Assembly: GCF_037892195.1 (NCBI RefSeq)
Contig: NZ_JATACI010000002.1
Location: forward strand, 2,108,001 to 2,172,000
DNA from: Yoonia sp. GPGPB17
Lineage (GTDB): Bacteria; Pseudomonadota; Alphaproteobacteria; Rhodobacterales; Rhodobacteraceae
Length of the DNA: 64,000 bases
Direction of reading: 5' to 3'
A model generated the notes under the pieces. It had not been told where the DNA came from. It ran no database searches and worked only from the letters and a program-made list of their open reading frames with translations. Each line of letters starts with the position of its first letter. Position 1 is the stretch's first letter. Position numbers and translations under genes: made by a program. Of this stretch, positions 44,447-55,333 are shown one piece after another.

Positions 44447-45578
44447 TTGTTGTCCAGTCTTTGTGGAAGGCGATCCCGCACAAGGTTTGCCCAGAAGGCA
44501 GCACCTATCGGCAAAAGCGCGTCGTTGAAGTCATAGTCATTGGCATGAAGGGGCTGTGCATGCGGGCCTTCGGTTCCATTGCCCATCAGCACAAAACAAC
44601 CGGGTATGGCATGCGCGAAATGGGCGAAATCTTCTGAGAAACTCATTGCAGGCCGGTCGCCGTCAACTTCCAGCCCAGCGGCACCAGCGGCGCGGACCAC
44701 GGCCTGCGTGGGTTCGGCAGCGTTAATCGTCTCGATGAATACTGTGTCAAAAGACATCGTTGCAGTCACACCATGAGTGGCGGCGACGCCGTCCACAATC
44801 TGCCGCATGAAACGTGCAACCGCATGTCGGTCTTCTGGCTGCCGGGCGCGCACATCGCCTTTCAGTGTGGCCGTCCCGGGCAAGACATTGCGCTGCCCAT
44901 CCGTCAGAAATTCCGTCACTGACACAACTACCCCGGCATTTGGCGACAGCTTGCGTGCGACAATAGTCTGAAGCGCCATCACCATTTCGGCGCCTACGGT
45001 GATTGCATCAACGCCCACATGCGGCATCGAGGCATGCCCCCCTGCCCGGAGATGGTAATTTCAAACAGGCTTTCAGAGGCGCATATCTGGCCAATCCGGG
45101 TCGATACATGTCCCGTCGGTTCGCCCGGCAGATTGTGAATGGCGTAAACCTCATCGATAGGAAACCGCTCAAGCACGCCTTCGTCAATCATGGCGCGCGC
45201 GCCAAACCCGTGCTCTTCATTCGGCTGGAAAAGAAAGACAACCGTGCCATCGAAGTCGCGGCTTTGCGTAAGCTTTTCCGCGGCCCCCAGAAGCATTGTC
45301 GTATGCCCGTCATGACCGCAGGCATGCATGACACCCGGTGTCTGCGAGACATAGTCGTGGGTGCTTTTCTCGTTGATTGGCAAGGCATCCATATCAGCAC
45401 GCAGCCCGATAGCCCGGTTACCCGACCCCGCCTTGAGTATGCCAACAACGCCGATCCCTTCGTAAACCTCTAGGCCCAGATCACGCAAAAGCTTAGCAAC
45501 ACGCGCTTTGGTGCGGTCTTCCTGAAAACCAAGTTCGGGATGGCGGTGAAAGTCGCGCCGAATATCTGTCAAATCCAT
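44443..45578 (-). CDS. M20-family amidohydrolase (frame broken at about 45040)
   Basis: Zinc-dependent aminoacylase or hippurate-hydrolase-type enzyme of about 378 residues. The N-terminal part has DFHRHPELGFQE, LRADMDALPI and MHACGHDGHTTMLLG; the C-terminal part has MSFSEDFAHFAH and FVLMGNGTEG. After SGQGG the frame changes. On the plus strand the run CCCCCC at 45037-45042 is one base short of what HASMPHVG requires. It is coupled to the ammonia-lyase gene and probably deacylates its substrate. Confidence 0.84.
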
Positions 45579-45899
45579 GTCATATTATCCAACACTGGGT
45601 CCGGGGTCAGTAAGTCGAGGATAGGGGTTTAGATCGACGATAATAATCAATTATCTGGATTTCGATGAGGAAATCATTCCATGACTCGATCAAATACGCA
45701 TGTTTTGCGACTGAAACACGGCACATATCACGTCGGGGTATGGTAGATTTCGCGCCGGGCTTCAAAACTCCAATCTGAAAAAGATCATGAAACGAGGCGC
45801 AAAGGGTGATTGCGCGCGCAAATCCATACTAATTTGACAGGAATCCTCCGTGCGATTTGATATCTTGTTCTCAACATCATCTTCCCGAACGAGTCTGCC
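45579..45899. other. 321-base intergenic region between divergent M20 and M24 genes
   Basis: No reading frame supported. It contains AATCAATTATCTGGATTTC and, about 60 bases before the M24 start, a TTGACA (45834-45839) with only a poor -10 partner. Presumably the two divergent promoters lie here. Confidence 0.45.
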
Positions 45900-47057
45900 A
45901 TGACATCACCCAATGCAACCCGTGGGTTCCCCGATAGTGAGTTTGCCGCCCGGACACGCCTTGCGCAGGAACGGATGGAAAGCGACGGACTGGATGGTCT
46001 GCTTGTCATGACCGAACCTGAGGTGCAGTATTTTACCGGCTTCCAGTCGCTGTTCTGGCAAAGTCCGACACGGCCATGGTTTGTATTTGTTCCCGCAACC
46101 GGCAAACCAATCGCTATCATCCCCGAAATTGGTGCAAATCTAATGCGGCAAAGCTGGCTCGATGATATCAGAACCTGGAGCGCACCCGCCCCCAAGGATG
46201 ACGGGATCAGCCTGCTAACTGACCTGCTTACGCCCCTGTCAAGGATCGGCGTGATGAAAGGACATGAAACGCATTTGCGCATGCCTTTGGGGGATTGGGA
46301 GCGTCTAATCGCTGCACTTCCGGGGTTGCAGATCGCCGATGCGACCGGGCTGGTCCAAGGGTTGCGCATGGTAAAATCCGCAGCCGAGATTGAAAAACTC
46401 AGCCATATCTGTGCCATCGGCTCTGCCACCTTCGCGCAAGTGCCTCAGATGGCCCATGAGGGGATGCCGCTGGACGATCTGTTCCGCGCCTTCCGTCGCG
46501 AAGCGCTGGCTCAGGGTGCCGATGGGGCACCCTACGTGGTGGGCGCCTCCGCTTCGGGTGGCTATGCCGATGTGATTTCTCCGCCAGATGCCACACCGCT
46601 TGCCGCAGGTGATATCCTGATGTTGGACACCGGGCTGGTTTGCGATGGGTACTACTGCGACTTTGATCGCAATTGGGCCATCGGGCATGCGGATGATACC
46701 GCAAAGCGGGCCTATGACGTCCTGTGGCGCGCAACCGAGGCTGGGCTGCAAGCCGCCCGTTCTGGAAACACCTGTCGTGACCTGTTTCTGGCTATGTCGG
46801 GGGTTATTGGCGAAATGGACGATAGCGGCGGCGATATCGGACGACTGGGCCACGGGCTGGGCCTGCAACTGACCGAACAACCTTCACACGCTGCATTTGA
46901 CACAACCCCCTTGCAAGAAAACATGGTTCTGACGCTTGAACCGTCGCTATCTTACGGGGACGGATTGATGATGGTGCATGAGGAAAACATCGTGGTCACC
47001 CTCAATGGTGGCCACCTGCTCAGCACACGTGCGGCACCTGATCTTCCGGTCATATAG
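45900..47057 (+). CDS. M24-family Xaa-Pro aminopeptidase-like hydrolase (metal-dependent type)
   Basis: A 385-residue pita-bread-fold hydrolase. Unlike the protein at 41271 it keeps the metal ligands: LDTGLVCDGYYCDFDR (two Asp), GHGLGLQLTE (His), LTLEPSL and HEENIVV (two Glu). The N-terminal creatinase domain has EPEVQYFTGFQSLFW. It resembles ectoine hydrolase and prolidase relatives; the exact substrate is not clear. It stands alone between two divergent or convergent genes in the amino-acid catabolic region. Confidence 0.85.
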   Translation: MTSPNATRGFPDSEFAARTRLAQERMESDGLDGLLVMTEPEVQYFTGFQSLFWQSPTRPWFVFVPATGKPIAIIPEIGANLMRQSWLDDIRTWSAPAPKDDGISLLTDLLTPLSRIGVMKGHETHLRMPLGDWERLIAALPGLQIADATGLVQGLRMVKSAAEIEKLSHICAIGSATFAQVPQMAHEGMPLDDLFRAFRREALAQGADGAPYVVGASASGGYADVISPPDATPLAAGDILMLDTGLVCDGYYCDFDRNWAIGHADDTAKRAYDVLWRATEAGLQAARSGNTCRDLFLAMSGVIGEMDDSGGDIGRLGHGLGLQLTEQPSHAAFDTTPLQENMVLTLEPSLSYGDGLMMVHEENIVVTLNGGHLLSTRAAPDLPVI

Positions 47058-47164
47058 GATAAAAACCGTGTTTGGTGATGTGACACAAATGGTTTGCTGA
47101 TCTGCGGCGCGGGTGGCCAATCGGCTTTGACGATTGGTAAGAGGCTGTTGTGCAACCCCGATGG

Positions 47165-48286
47165 CTAGGTCAACGCCTGATCCCAATCGGCAACCAGATC
47201 GCCAATATCCTCGATCCCGACCGAAACCCGGATCAGATTTTCCGGAATACCAGTGTGCGGCTCAATCGTGTGCCGGTGTTCCACCAAGCTTTCGACGCCG
47301 CCGAGTGATGTGGCGCGCAAAAACAGCTGTAGCTTACCGACGACACGTAGAGCGTCTTCTTTACTGCCCTTCACCAGAACGGAAAGCAGACTACCAAAGC
47401 CGCCGCTCATTTGTTTTTTGGCGATCTCGTGACCCTTGTGAGAAGGTAACCCCGGGTAGAACACATCGTCCACTGCGTCATGTGCAAGCAGATATTCGGC
47501 CAAGGCCTGCGCGTTTTGCGACATACGCTCGACCCGCAATGGCAGGGTCCGCATCGCGCGTGTCAACAACCACGCTTCAAAGGGGCCAAGGATAGCACCC
47601 GCCATTTTTCGATCATCGCGGATCATTTCCCAGATAGCGGCACCTTTTGCATTGGTCGACAACACACCGGCCAAAACATCTGAATGGCCGTTAATGCCCT
47701 TGGTCGCAGAATGCATCACGATATCTGCGCCAAACTCCAGACTGCGGGTCAGAACTGGCGTCGCCGCAGTCGCATCAACAACCAAAGTGGCCGAGGTAGC
47801 ATTGGCTATTGCGCGGATATCAACCGTTTTCAGCCACGGGTTTGAAGGCGTTTCGATGAACACCAGTGCGGGTTTGGCGCTGTTGCAGGTTGCCAGTAAA
47901 TCGTCAGCATCGACCTCAACCAAATTGATTTCGCGTCGCGCGCAGAACTCTCTGGTCCAGGCGCTGGTCCCCCAATAAATACCGGACTGTACAACTGCGG
48001 TCGCACCATTTGGCAGCGTCCGAAACACCGCTGCTATCGCGGCCATGCCGGATGGAAAAAGAAACGTTTCTTCCGCATTCTCGAGCCTGCGTAGCACTTC
48101 TTCTGCCTGCCGCAGGTTGTCTGAGTCTGCGCGCGAATAGACGTTGTCTTGGCGGACCAGATCATATCCCTTATCCCGCAGGTAGGTTGTCGATGGTTGC
48201 AATGCTGGCACAACGCCGCCTGATTGCGGGTCAATGGCGCCTGCGGCATGGGCAGCTATAGTGGCGGGCTTGATATCTTTATTCAT
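47165..48286 (-). CDS. trans-sulfuration family PLP enzyme (cystathionine gamma-synthase/beta-lyase type)
   Basis: A 373-residue Cys/Met-metabolism PLP enzyme. The PLP lysine lies in HSATKGINGHSDV; other family blocks are YSRADSDNLRQAE, FPSGMAAIAAV and LGGVESLVEHRHTI. The shortened PLP loop (ATAATPVLTRSLEFGADIV, where many members have P-x-x-x-x-P-L-x-x-G) is like that of cystathionine lyases. The reaction direction cannot be told from sequence. No methionine gene is adjacent; serB follows on the same strand. Confidence 0.84.
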   Translation of the reverse strand: MNKDIKPATIAAHAAGAIDPQSGGVVPALQPSTTYLRDKGYDLVRQDNVYSRADSDNLRQAEEVLRRLENAEETFLFPSGMAAIAAVFRTLPNGATAVVQSGIYWGTSAWTREFCARREINLVEVDADDLLATCNSAKPALVFIETPSNPWLKTVDIRAIANATSATLVVDATAATPVLTRSLEFGADIVMHSATKGINGHSDVLAGVLSTNAKGAAIWEMIRDDRKMAGAILGPFEAWLLTRAMRTLPLRVERMSQNAQALAEYLLAHDAVDDVFYPGLPSHKGHEIAKKQMSGGFGSLLSVLVKGSKEDALRVVGKLQLFLRATSLGGVESLVEHRHTIEPHTGIPENLIRVSVGIEDIGDLVADWDQALT

Positions 48287-48328
48287 AACGCCTTGTGCCG
48301 TGTGACTGGCACCCGATGCAAGTAGTGA

Positions 48329-49204
48329 CTAGGTCACAAATTCGTCCCGGCTGTACCCCTGTACAAACAAAAGTGCTGTCAAATCGCCATGATTGATGCG
48401 GACATCGCATTGAGCCTGAACAGTTGGTTTGGCATGCAGGGCCACGCCAGTACCGGCCAGTTTCAGCATGCCCAGATCATTGGCCCCATCGCCGACAGCC
48501 AGCACATCATCAGCAGACAAGCCCAAACGTCTTGTGATGTCTTCCAATGCTTCAACCTTGGCCGCCTTGCCCAGAATGGGCCGACCAACGTCGCCGGTCA
48601 GTTTGCCATCAGCAGCGATCAGCGTATTTGCCCGGTTTTCATCAAACCCGAGTGCCGCCGCCACGCGCGCCGTAAACGCCGTGAACCCGCCCGAGACAAG
48701 CGCCGCATAGGCCCCATGCGACTTCATCGTGTTCACCAATTCATAGCCACCCGGCATATGGGTGATACGCTCATCAAGCACCTGTTCGATCATCGCTTCG
48801 GGCAGGCCTTTCAACAAGCCAACCCGCTCAATCAGTGCCTCTTCAAAATCCAGCTCACCGTTCATCGCCCGCGCCGTGATATCAGCCACACGCGCACCGA
48901 CGCCCGCTTCGGCAGCCAGTTCATCAATGCACTCCTGCCGGATCATCGTGCTGTCCATATCGGCCAACAGCATCTTTTTGCGGCGGCCTTCGAGCGGCTG
49001 GATCACCAAGTCGACACAGGCGTTTTGCAGATCGGCCCAGACATCCCATTGATTATCAGGCACCGTCGCTGTCGCAAATTCCGCCGCTTCATCGACGGCA
49101 AGCCAGTTAGCGTCCCCACCGCCCCAGGCATTACGCAGACTGTCGACAAGTGCCGCATCAAGATTGCGCTCTTTGGGTGTGGTGATCAGGGTGACGACCT
49201 GCAT
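48329..49204 (-). CDS. serB: phosphoserine phosphatase SerB
   Basis: HAD-family enzyme for the last step of serine synthesis, 291 residues from the ATG at 49204 (MQVVTLITTPKERNLD). The nucleophile motif is LLADMDSTMI, motif II VSGGFTAFTARV and motif III VGDGANDLGML. The N-terminal 80 residues form an ACT-like regulatory domain. serC and serA for the preceding steps are about 5 kb away on the other strand, so the pathway is nearly clustered. Confidence 0.94.
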   Translation of the reverse strand: MQVVTLITTPKERNLDAALVDSLRNAWGGGDANWLAVDEAAEFATATVPDNQWDVWADLQNACVDLVIQPLEGRRKKMLLADMDSTMIRQECIDELAAEAGVGARVADITARAMNGELDFEEALIERVGLLKGLPEAMIEQVLDERITHMPGGYELVNTMKSHGAYAALVSGGFTAFTARVAAALGFDENRANTLIAADGKLTGDVGRPILGKAAKVEALEDITRRLGLSADDVLAVGDGANDLGMLKLAGTGVALHAKPTVQAQCDVRINHGDLTALLFVQGYSRDEFVT

Positions 49205-49262
49205 GGCGGACCTCATTGCGATGATGCGCAAGGTCTAGCGCTGTCAGGCCAAGGGCGCACCC

Positions 49263-49499
49263 CTAAAAGTCGAAAATCTCACTCAGAAAGCTATCGCGTT
49301 TCTTGCGTGGGCGTTCCCGATAGCGATCATCACGACGGTCAGATCTACGTTCACCTCCGCTTGAACCTATCGACCGCTCAATGATCTTATCCAACTCGCC
49401 GCGATCCAACCAAACACCGCGACATTCCGGGCAATAGTCAATCTCAACCCCGCTGCGATCTGAAATCACAAGTGTGGCACCGTCGATGGGACATTTCAT
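49263..49499 (-). CDS. TFIIB-type zinc-ribbon protein
   Basis: A 78-residue protein with a zinc ribbon: MKCPIDGATLV with one Cys and YCPECRGVWLDRGEL with two, plus the invariant W-L-D-R-G-E-L block of this family. The C-terminal 45 residues are very rich in Arg, Asp and Ser and end SEIFDF. The start at 49499 puts the first Cys at residue 3; an upstream in-frame ATG would add an unrelated leader. Function unknown. Confidence 0.82.
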   Translation of the reverse strand: MKCPIDGATLVISDRSGVEIDYCPECRGVWLDRGELDKIIERSIGSSGGERRSDRRDDRYRERPRKKRDSFLSEIFDF

Positions 49500-49920
49500 A
49501 GAGCAATCCTTTCCAAGCTGTTGTCCATAGGTAGGCACCGACATGCGCCGTACAATTACATGCGTCGGAAGGCCGCGCAGGTTTCCGATGCGCGTCGGTA
49601 GCGTCGCAATAAACGGAGCATTTTTCGAAACTTGGCCGATTGCACTTCTTTGCGGGCGAGGTGTCGTTTTGTGCACAGTTGGGGCACCCTTGCCCAGCCA
49701 AGGATCATATCGGATCTATTTTCCCACTACTGTTTACATTATTTGCAGCACTCTTGCTTTGCGCCATATGGGCTTTAAGCTAAAAAATCACCCCCGTGAC
49801 GGTCGTATCGCCGATCGCGCGCGCATAGTATCTCGTAACGACAGCAACGTCTTTCCATCGTCCACGGACTGCGGTTGCATTGGAACCAACCTCAACATGC
49901 AACATGGATATCGCAAAACC

Positions 49921-49943
49921 GTGGCGACAGCGATGTGGCGACA
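49921..49943. repeat. short direct repeat GTGGCGACA x2
   Basis: Perfect nine-base copies at 49921-49929 and 49935-49943 in the long gene-free region. A 14-base period is not helical, so the meaning is doubtful. Confidence 0.4.
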
Positions 49944-50453
49944 ATTTCTTAACACTCGTTCATAAAATATCATTGTTTCAAACCCGACCGAAGCTACAGC
50001 CTGACGTGCAGCCAAGAATCAGATTATCTGGGTTGGGGCTTGAAAAAGAGATCTCAAACCCTGCGGAAAAATGGGCGGCGCGCGGATATTCAACTGTTGT
50101 GAACTGCAGTTTTTCTCTTCAATAGCCCAGTGTCACCCACCACAACACATAGGCGCCATCTCTCCAATTCTAAAGCATAACTTATGGTAACCTGGACAGT
50201 CACAACGCTCTGACAATTCAGAGGGCGTGTTCAGAGCCCGCAGATGCATCTCTGTCGCCCTTCGCACAATGCTGATGGGCCGTTCATGTCAGAAACGATT
50301 CGCTCTTAATTGCATATTTTTGCCAAATACACGGATTAGATGTACGGGCATCAGTCTAAAATTGACCAGATTTCAAACATATTTGAATTTTTATTCAACT
50401 ATTTCAGCACACTCAACAGGCAAAAAACGACTGCGAAACTGTCGTCCAAAGCG

Positions 50454-50468
50454 CTTTTGAATCAAAAG
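50454..50468. promoter_or_regulatory. inverted repeat before the surface-protein gene
   Basis: CTTTTGA-A-TCAAAAG, a perfect 7-base dyad with one central base, ending 14 bases before the ATG at 50483. It could be an operator or an mRNA structure that masks the ribosome site; no Shine-Dalgarno sequence is obvious there. Confidence 0.35.
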
Positions 50469-50482
50469 AGTGTGTATTTGTA

Positions 50483-53312
50483 ATGCCGAAGCGATCCGTA
50501 TCCCGCTACTACCAAACAACAACATCCGTAGCTGCCCTTTCCAGTGCCGTTCTTTCCGTTGCGGCACCAACAACCGCGTACGCGGAGTCACCGCTGTGTA
50601 CATCAGCAAGCACGAATGCCACCATCGAATGGGTCACGCGCGTTGGCATCGATGGCAATGACATCGCCGTTCCAGCGAACACAAACTACCTTGACGGCTC
50701 TGATACGTCCATCAGCACTGTTAGTCTTAAGGCGCAACTTTTGAAATCGAAGTCGACGTTATTACAAACGGCGGCGTCTACGATGAATATGTCATCTTGT
50801 GGTTGGATCTGAACCAGGATGGCACCATTGACGATGCAACCGAACGCGTATTTACGCAAAACGCTATTGTCGATGGAAGCGGCCTGACATTCTCTGGGAC
50901 ATCGGTCGCCATCCCCTCAACAGCGTTCAACGGCACGTCCTACGGCCGTATGATCATGCAGTTTAACGCAAACCCAAACCTTTGCGGAACGTATACCTTC
51001 GGAACAACTGTGGATTTCAGACTTGACATCGAAGGCGGTGCCGAAAACCCCAATGCCCCACAACCACCCGCAAGCGTCGCTGCCACCGCTGGCAATGGCA
51101 GCGCCTCTTTGACCATTACGCCACCACTCACTGGTAACACACCAACGGAATACCTTGTCACGGTCCAGCCCGGTGGAGCTGAGATCACGGTCCCCGCGTC
51201 GGCAATTGGTAGCCCTGTCGTGATCCCAGGCCTGACAAACGATCAGGAGTACACATTTGAAGTAACGTCGGTCTTTGATTTCACGAACGCCGGTGGTGAT
51301 ACCGTACCGCTGTCCAGTTCCTCATCGACGACCAGCAATCCGGTCACTCCCGATGGCACCGCGCCTGCCGCCCCTGCGGGTATTGACCTGACGGACGCAA
51401 CAAACTCGGGCAGCACATCTGACACGATCACCAATGATGACACACCGTCCATCGCTGGCACTGCCGAGCCCGGCTCTGAGGTTGAGGTCTTTGTCGGCGG
51501 TGTCTCGGTCGGCACCGTGACCGCCGACCCCACCAGCGGCGCATGGGAGTTCCCCTTTGCCGACGGCGATCTGGCGGAAGATGACAATGTCATCACAACA
51601 ACTGCAACGGACCCGGCAGGTACAACGTCTGCACCATCAACACCTGTTACAATTGAGGTGGATACAACGTCCCCGACCGCGACATTCAATACACCTTCCG
51701 GTACCCAAACCGGCCCGTTCCCTGCGTCGATCACCTTCAGCGAGCCTGTCGAGGGACTCACACTGACCGAACTCATGGTTCAGAATGGGGTTGCGTCGGA
51801 ATTGACCACTACTGACAATATGACGTTCACATTCACTGTGACGCCAACAGCGAACGGCCCCGTTGCGTTGTCAATCGCAGAAGATATTGTCACAGATGCG
51901 GCGACCAATGGAAATGAAAGCGCCTCCAGCACACCAGTCGTTGCTGACATTGTCGCGCCGAGCGTTACGATAACCGGACCTGCTGCCGGTGTCACAGAAA
52001 CATTCTCTGTCAGCTTTGAGTTCACGGAAGATGTTGTCGGGTTTACGATTGATGACATCGTAGTCTCCGGCGGTACACCCTCGAACTTTCAGGGCACAGG
52101 TTCCAGCTATACCGTGGATGTGACACCTGTTGTCGGGGAGACCGTAACCATCGATATCGCGGGAGGCGCGGCGCAAGATACTGCCGGAAACGATAGTATT
52201 GTTGCCGAAACATTTTCCGTGCAATCGGGTTCTCCGGCAACGGCATTTGCAGAAGTGGAGGATGAAATCAAGGATATCGTGGTTGGCATTGCCACGCGCG
52301 ATCTTCAAAACCGCATGGCCGCCAGCTAAAGCAAATGACAGAGGACGCACGGACCCGCTTTATCGGTGCGAGAAACCGCGAAGAGCAGTGCTTTGCTGAT
52401 GATACGGGTCAGATCGTATGTCCAGATGGAGTTGGACGTCGCGACACCCCACTTGATTTCACCGGAGATCTTAGCCTCGGCGAAAACCAGTTCGCAACGC
52501 GTGGCTCCTTCTTTGGGCAGCGAGGTAGTGCCAACAGTGATGTCTGGCGTGTCATCTCTGGCACCTTCAACATCACTCGGAATGATGATGGTGCAACGTC
52601 TGCATTGATCTCTGGCCGCGTCGCGTGGGAGCACAATCAGTCAGAAGACACGCTGCTCGCGTACTACATCGGCGGCGACGTCTCACGCTCTGAAATTGAG
52701 GATAACTTCAATGGCACCGCAACTGGTTACTCGCTCTCGCTTGGTTCTTACTTTGTGACTGAGCTGCGCGATGATCTTTTCGCGGATGGATATGCATCGC
52801 TTGGATATGGTGTCACACAACTCGAGATGTCCAACGATACCCTTGGCCTTGATGGTGAGCACCGCGGTCTGTCGTTCCAGACTGGTGCGAGCGTAACCGG
52901 CGTCTACGAGAAAGGTGCCATCGAGTTTTGGCCACAGCTGGCAGCCGACTATGGCTACTCGAGCATTGGTACAGTTGACTTTGACGCCGAAGCATTCGGG
53001 CTCGTTGACAATGTGTCGCTCGATGGCGGCGATGTCTCAATCTTCAAGGTCAGCTTTGAGCCCGAGATCAAGGTCGCAATTTCTGGAGATGTCGAAGGTT
53101 TTGCCTCAACCACCTTTACGGTCACACCACGACGGAGCTGTCAGCGCACTTCAGGCACGACAACGCAGGAAGACTGCGGCGGCGGAGCAGGCATCAACTT
53201 GTCGACGCGCTCAGATGATGACTTGGGTCGCTTCGATGCTGGTATCTCGGTTGAGCGCATCGGAGACAGCACACAAGCGTCAGCACAGTTGAAACTGGAG
53301 CGCCGCTTTTAA
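50483..53312 (+). CDS. large surface protein: Ig-like repeats and C-terminal beta-barrel (two frame breaks)
   Basis: About 940 residues when joined. An N-terminal signal peptide (LSSAVLSVAAPTTAYA) is followed by a beta-sandwich region with a GEVED-like core (WLDLNQDGTIDDATE), then a fibronectin-III-like and several bacterial Ig-like domains (PSIAGTAEPGSEVEVFVGG; VDTTSPTATFNTPSG). The C-terminal 300 residues have alternating-strand character and end LKLERRF, the terminal Phe typical of outer-membrane barrels, so an autotransporter-type layout is likely. Breaks are at 50726-50733 (CTTAAGGC) and 52325-52332 (GCTAAAGC, where GCTGGC joins the parts). Probably an adhesin. Confidence 0.78.
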
Positions 53313-53323
53313 GCACCCGAATT

Positions 53324-53355
53324 GCAGCGGTAAAGCAAGCTTGCACTGCCGCTGC
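53324..53355 (+). terminator. hairpin after the surface-protein gene
   Basis: GCAGCGG (53324-53330) pairs with CCGCTGC (53349-53355), and the interior holds a second self-complementary block, GCAAGCTTGC. It begins 11 bases after the stop codon. No T-run follows, so it may be a factor-dependent terminator or an mRNA-protecting structure. Confidence 0.5.
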
Positions 53356-54150
53356 GATCGCAACGGTTTCCGGACGGGAAATCTGGGTTGCTATGTGCGT
53401 CTTGCACCAAATGCGGCACTTGGGGTTGCCATCCTAGCGGGCGTATCACTCGCCTTAACCCTCTAATTTGGTGCCTATGCTATCTATGAGCAAGTGCAGT
53501 GGCCAGCGCGGTCGCCATACCGCCGGTTCACGCCAAGCGTTCTCTGGCGGCCGTACAGCGTGCGGAGGTCTAGCACAAACCAGCCCAATCCAACCAACTG
53601 CAACAGACTTCGGACGAAACCGGTTGTTTGCCGCGATGGCATTTCAAACAGGGTTTTCATGGTCAGACAGGTCTACATCGCGACATCGTCAAATTGCTTC
53701 TGTCAATGTGGCTTGCTGCTCGGTGGTAGTGGTCAAAACGTTTCCGAGTCAAAACAGATTCCAAACTATCCGCACTATCTAAGACTGCCATTGTGAGCCG
53801 ACCAGTTGGTGGTCTGGTATTTCCTAGGGGCAAACTGCTCATAGACTTCAGCTATCACGATCAATCTATGCCGTGTATCGCCCGGCAGGCATGTATAACA
53901 AAGCCCCCAACATCACAGCTTTGAAGGCGTACCGCCCGACTCGCAGTTTGACCATTGAAGGACAAAGCGCAATCCGTTTGTCTCTGATTTGTGCATATAG
54001 GAAACATGCGTTCCTGCATCGCTCTGTAGCGGGCTTCATTCCCTGCAAGCCGCGTACCTTTGCCTGTTGCTGTTCTTACTGGGGTTCCGTATGTCCAGCG
54101 GTGGGACACCCTTCCCCAACGAAGGGCGCATATCTGTGAGGATACCACTG
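53356..54150. other. about 800-base region with no secure gene
   Basis: Between the surface protein and serC. One frame ending at about 53466 reads YVRLAPNAALGVAILAGVSLA, a possible C-terminal membrane helix of a small or broken protein, but no start could be found. The rest shows no coding signal. The stretch just before serC may hold its promoter. Confidence 0.4.
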
Positions 54151-55289
54151 ATGGTTACGACGAAACCGGCAACGCGGCCGGATAATCCGCGTTTTTCTTC
54201 TGGCCCTTGTGCCAAACCCCCGTCTGGAAACTCGATTCACTCCGCGACGCCCCCTTGGGCCGGTCGCACCGTGCGGCTGTCGGCAAGGCCAAACTGGCCG
54301 AGGCGATTGACCTGACCCGCGAAATTTTGGGCGTGCCTGCGGACTACCGCATCGGCATTGTACCTGCTTCGGATACCGGCGCATTTGAAATGGCGATGTG
54401 GTCGCTGCTGGGCGAACGCCCCGCCCAGATGGTGGCTTGGGAAAGCTTTGGCGCAGGCTGGGTCACCGATGTGGTCAAGCAACTCAAGATCGACGCGACC
54501 GTGCACACGGCGGAATATGGCGAGATCGTCGATATGGCAGCGCTGAATTATGACAACGACGTTTGCTTTACGTGGAACGGCACCACATCCGGGGTGCGTG
54601 TTGTATCCGGCGATGTCATTCCCGGCGACCGTGCCGGTCTGACACTTTGCGACGCAACATCTGCGGCGTTCGCTCAAGACCTGCCTTGGGACAAGCTGGA
54701 TGTGACCACCTTCTCTTGGCAGAAAGTCATGGGCGGTGAAGCGGCCCACGGCATGCTGATCCTCAGCCCCCGCGCAGTTGAGCGGTTGGAAAGCTACACC
54801 CCCGCATGGCCCCTGCCCAAGATCTTTCGCCTCACCAAGGGTGGCAAGCTGATCGACGGCATCTTCCGTGGTGAAACGATCAACACGCCGTCTATGCTGG
54901 CGGTCGAGGATTACCTTGTCGCGCTAAAGTGGGGTCGTTCAATCGGCGGTCTGGATGCGCTGGTCCACCGCGCCAACGCCAACGCACAGGCAATCTGGAA
55001 CTTCTGTGCCGAGAAGCCTTGGATCGACAATTTGGCGGTTGATCCGGCCACGCGCTCGAACACCTCCGTCTGCCTGAAATTCACAGACGACCGCATCACC
55101 GACGGTGCCGCCTTTGCCAAGGCCGTTGCAAAGCGGCTGGAAGCCGAAGGGATTGCCCTTGATATCGGTGCCTACCGCGACGCCCCTGCCGGGCTGCGCA
55201 TCTGGTGTGGCGCGACGGTCGAGACGTCCGACATCGAGGCCATGTTGCCTTGGCTGGAATGGGCGTTTGTGGCTGAAATCAACGCATAA
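54151..55289 (+). CDS. serC: phosphoserine aminotransferase SerC (frame broken near 5' end)
   Basis: PLP enzyme that converts 3-phosphohydroxypyruvate to phosphoserine. The true N-terminus is in the frame from the ATG at 54151 ([20 protein letters not shown]). After AKPPS the frame changes and the body ([16 protein letters not shown] onwards) continues to 55289. The text at 54223-54227 reads TCTGG where TCTTGG gives an unbroken protein of about 379 residues. The PLP lysine is in [15 protein letters not shown]. It is followed by serA after 44 bases, so the two form an operon. Confidence 0.88.
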
Positions 55290-55333
55290 TCCGGGTTTCC
55301 CGACAATTCACGACATTCGTAAGGAGCGGCAAA

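Larger units (their letters stand above)
49500..50482. other. 983-base region with no supported gene
   Basis: Upstream of the surface protein. It becomes AT-rich towards its right end. I found no reading frame with convincing composition on either strand. It contains GTGGCGACA twice at a 14-base period (49921-49943) and a 7-1-7 inverted repeat just before the surface-protein start. It may be a long regulatory leader or eroded sequence. Confidence 0.5.
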
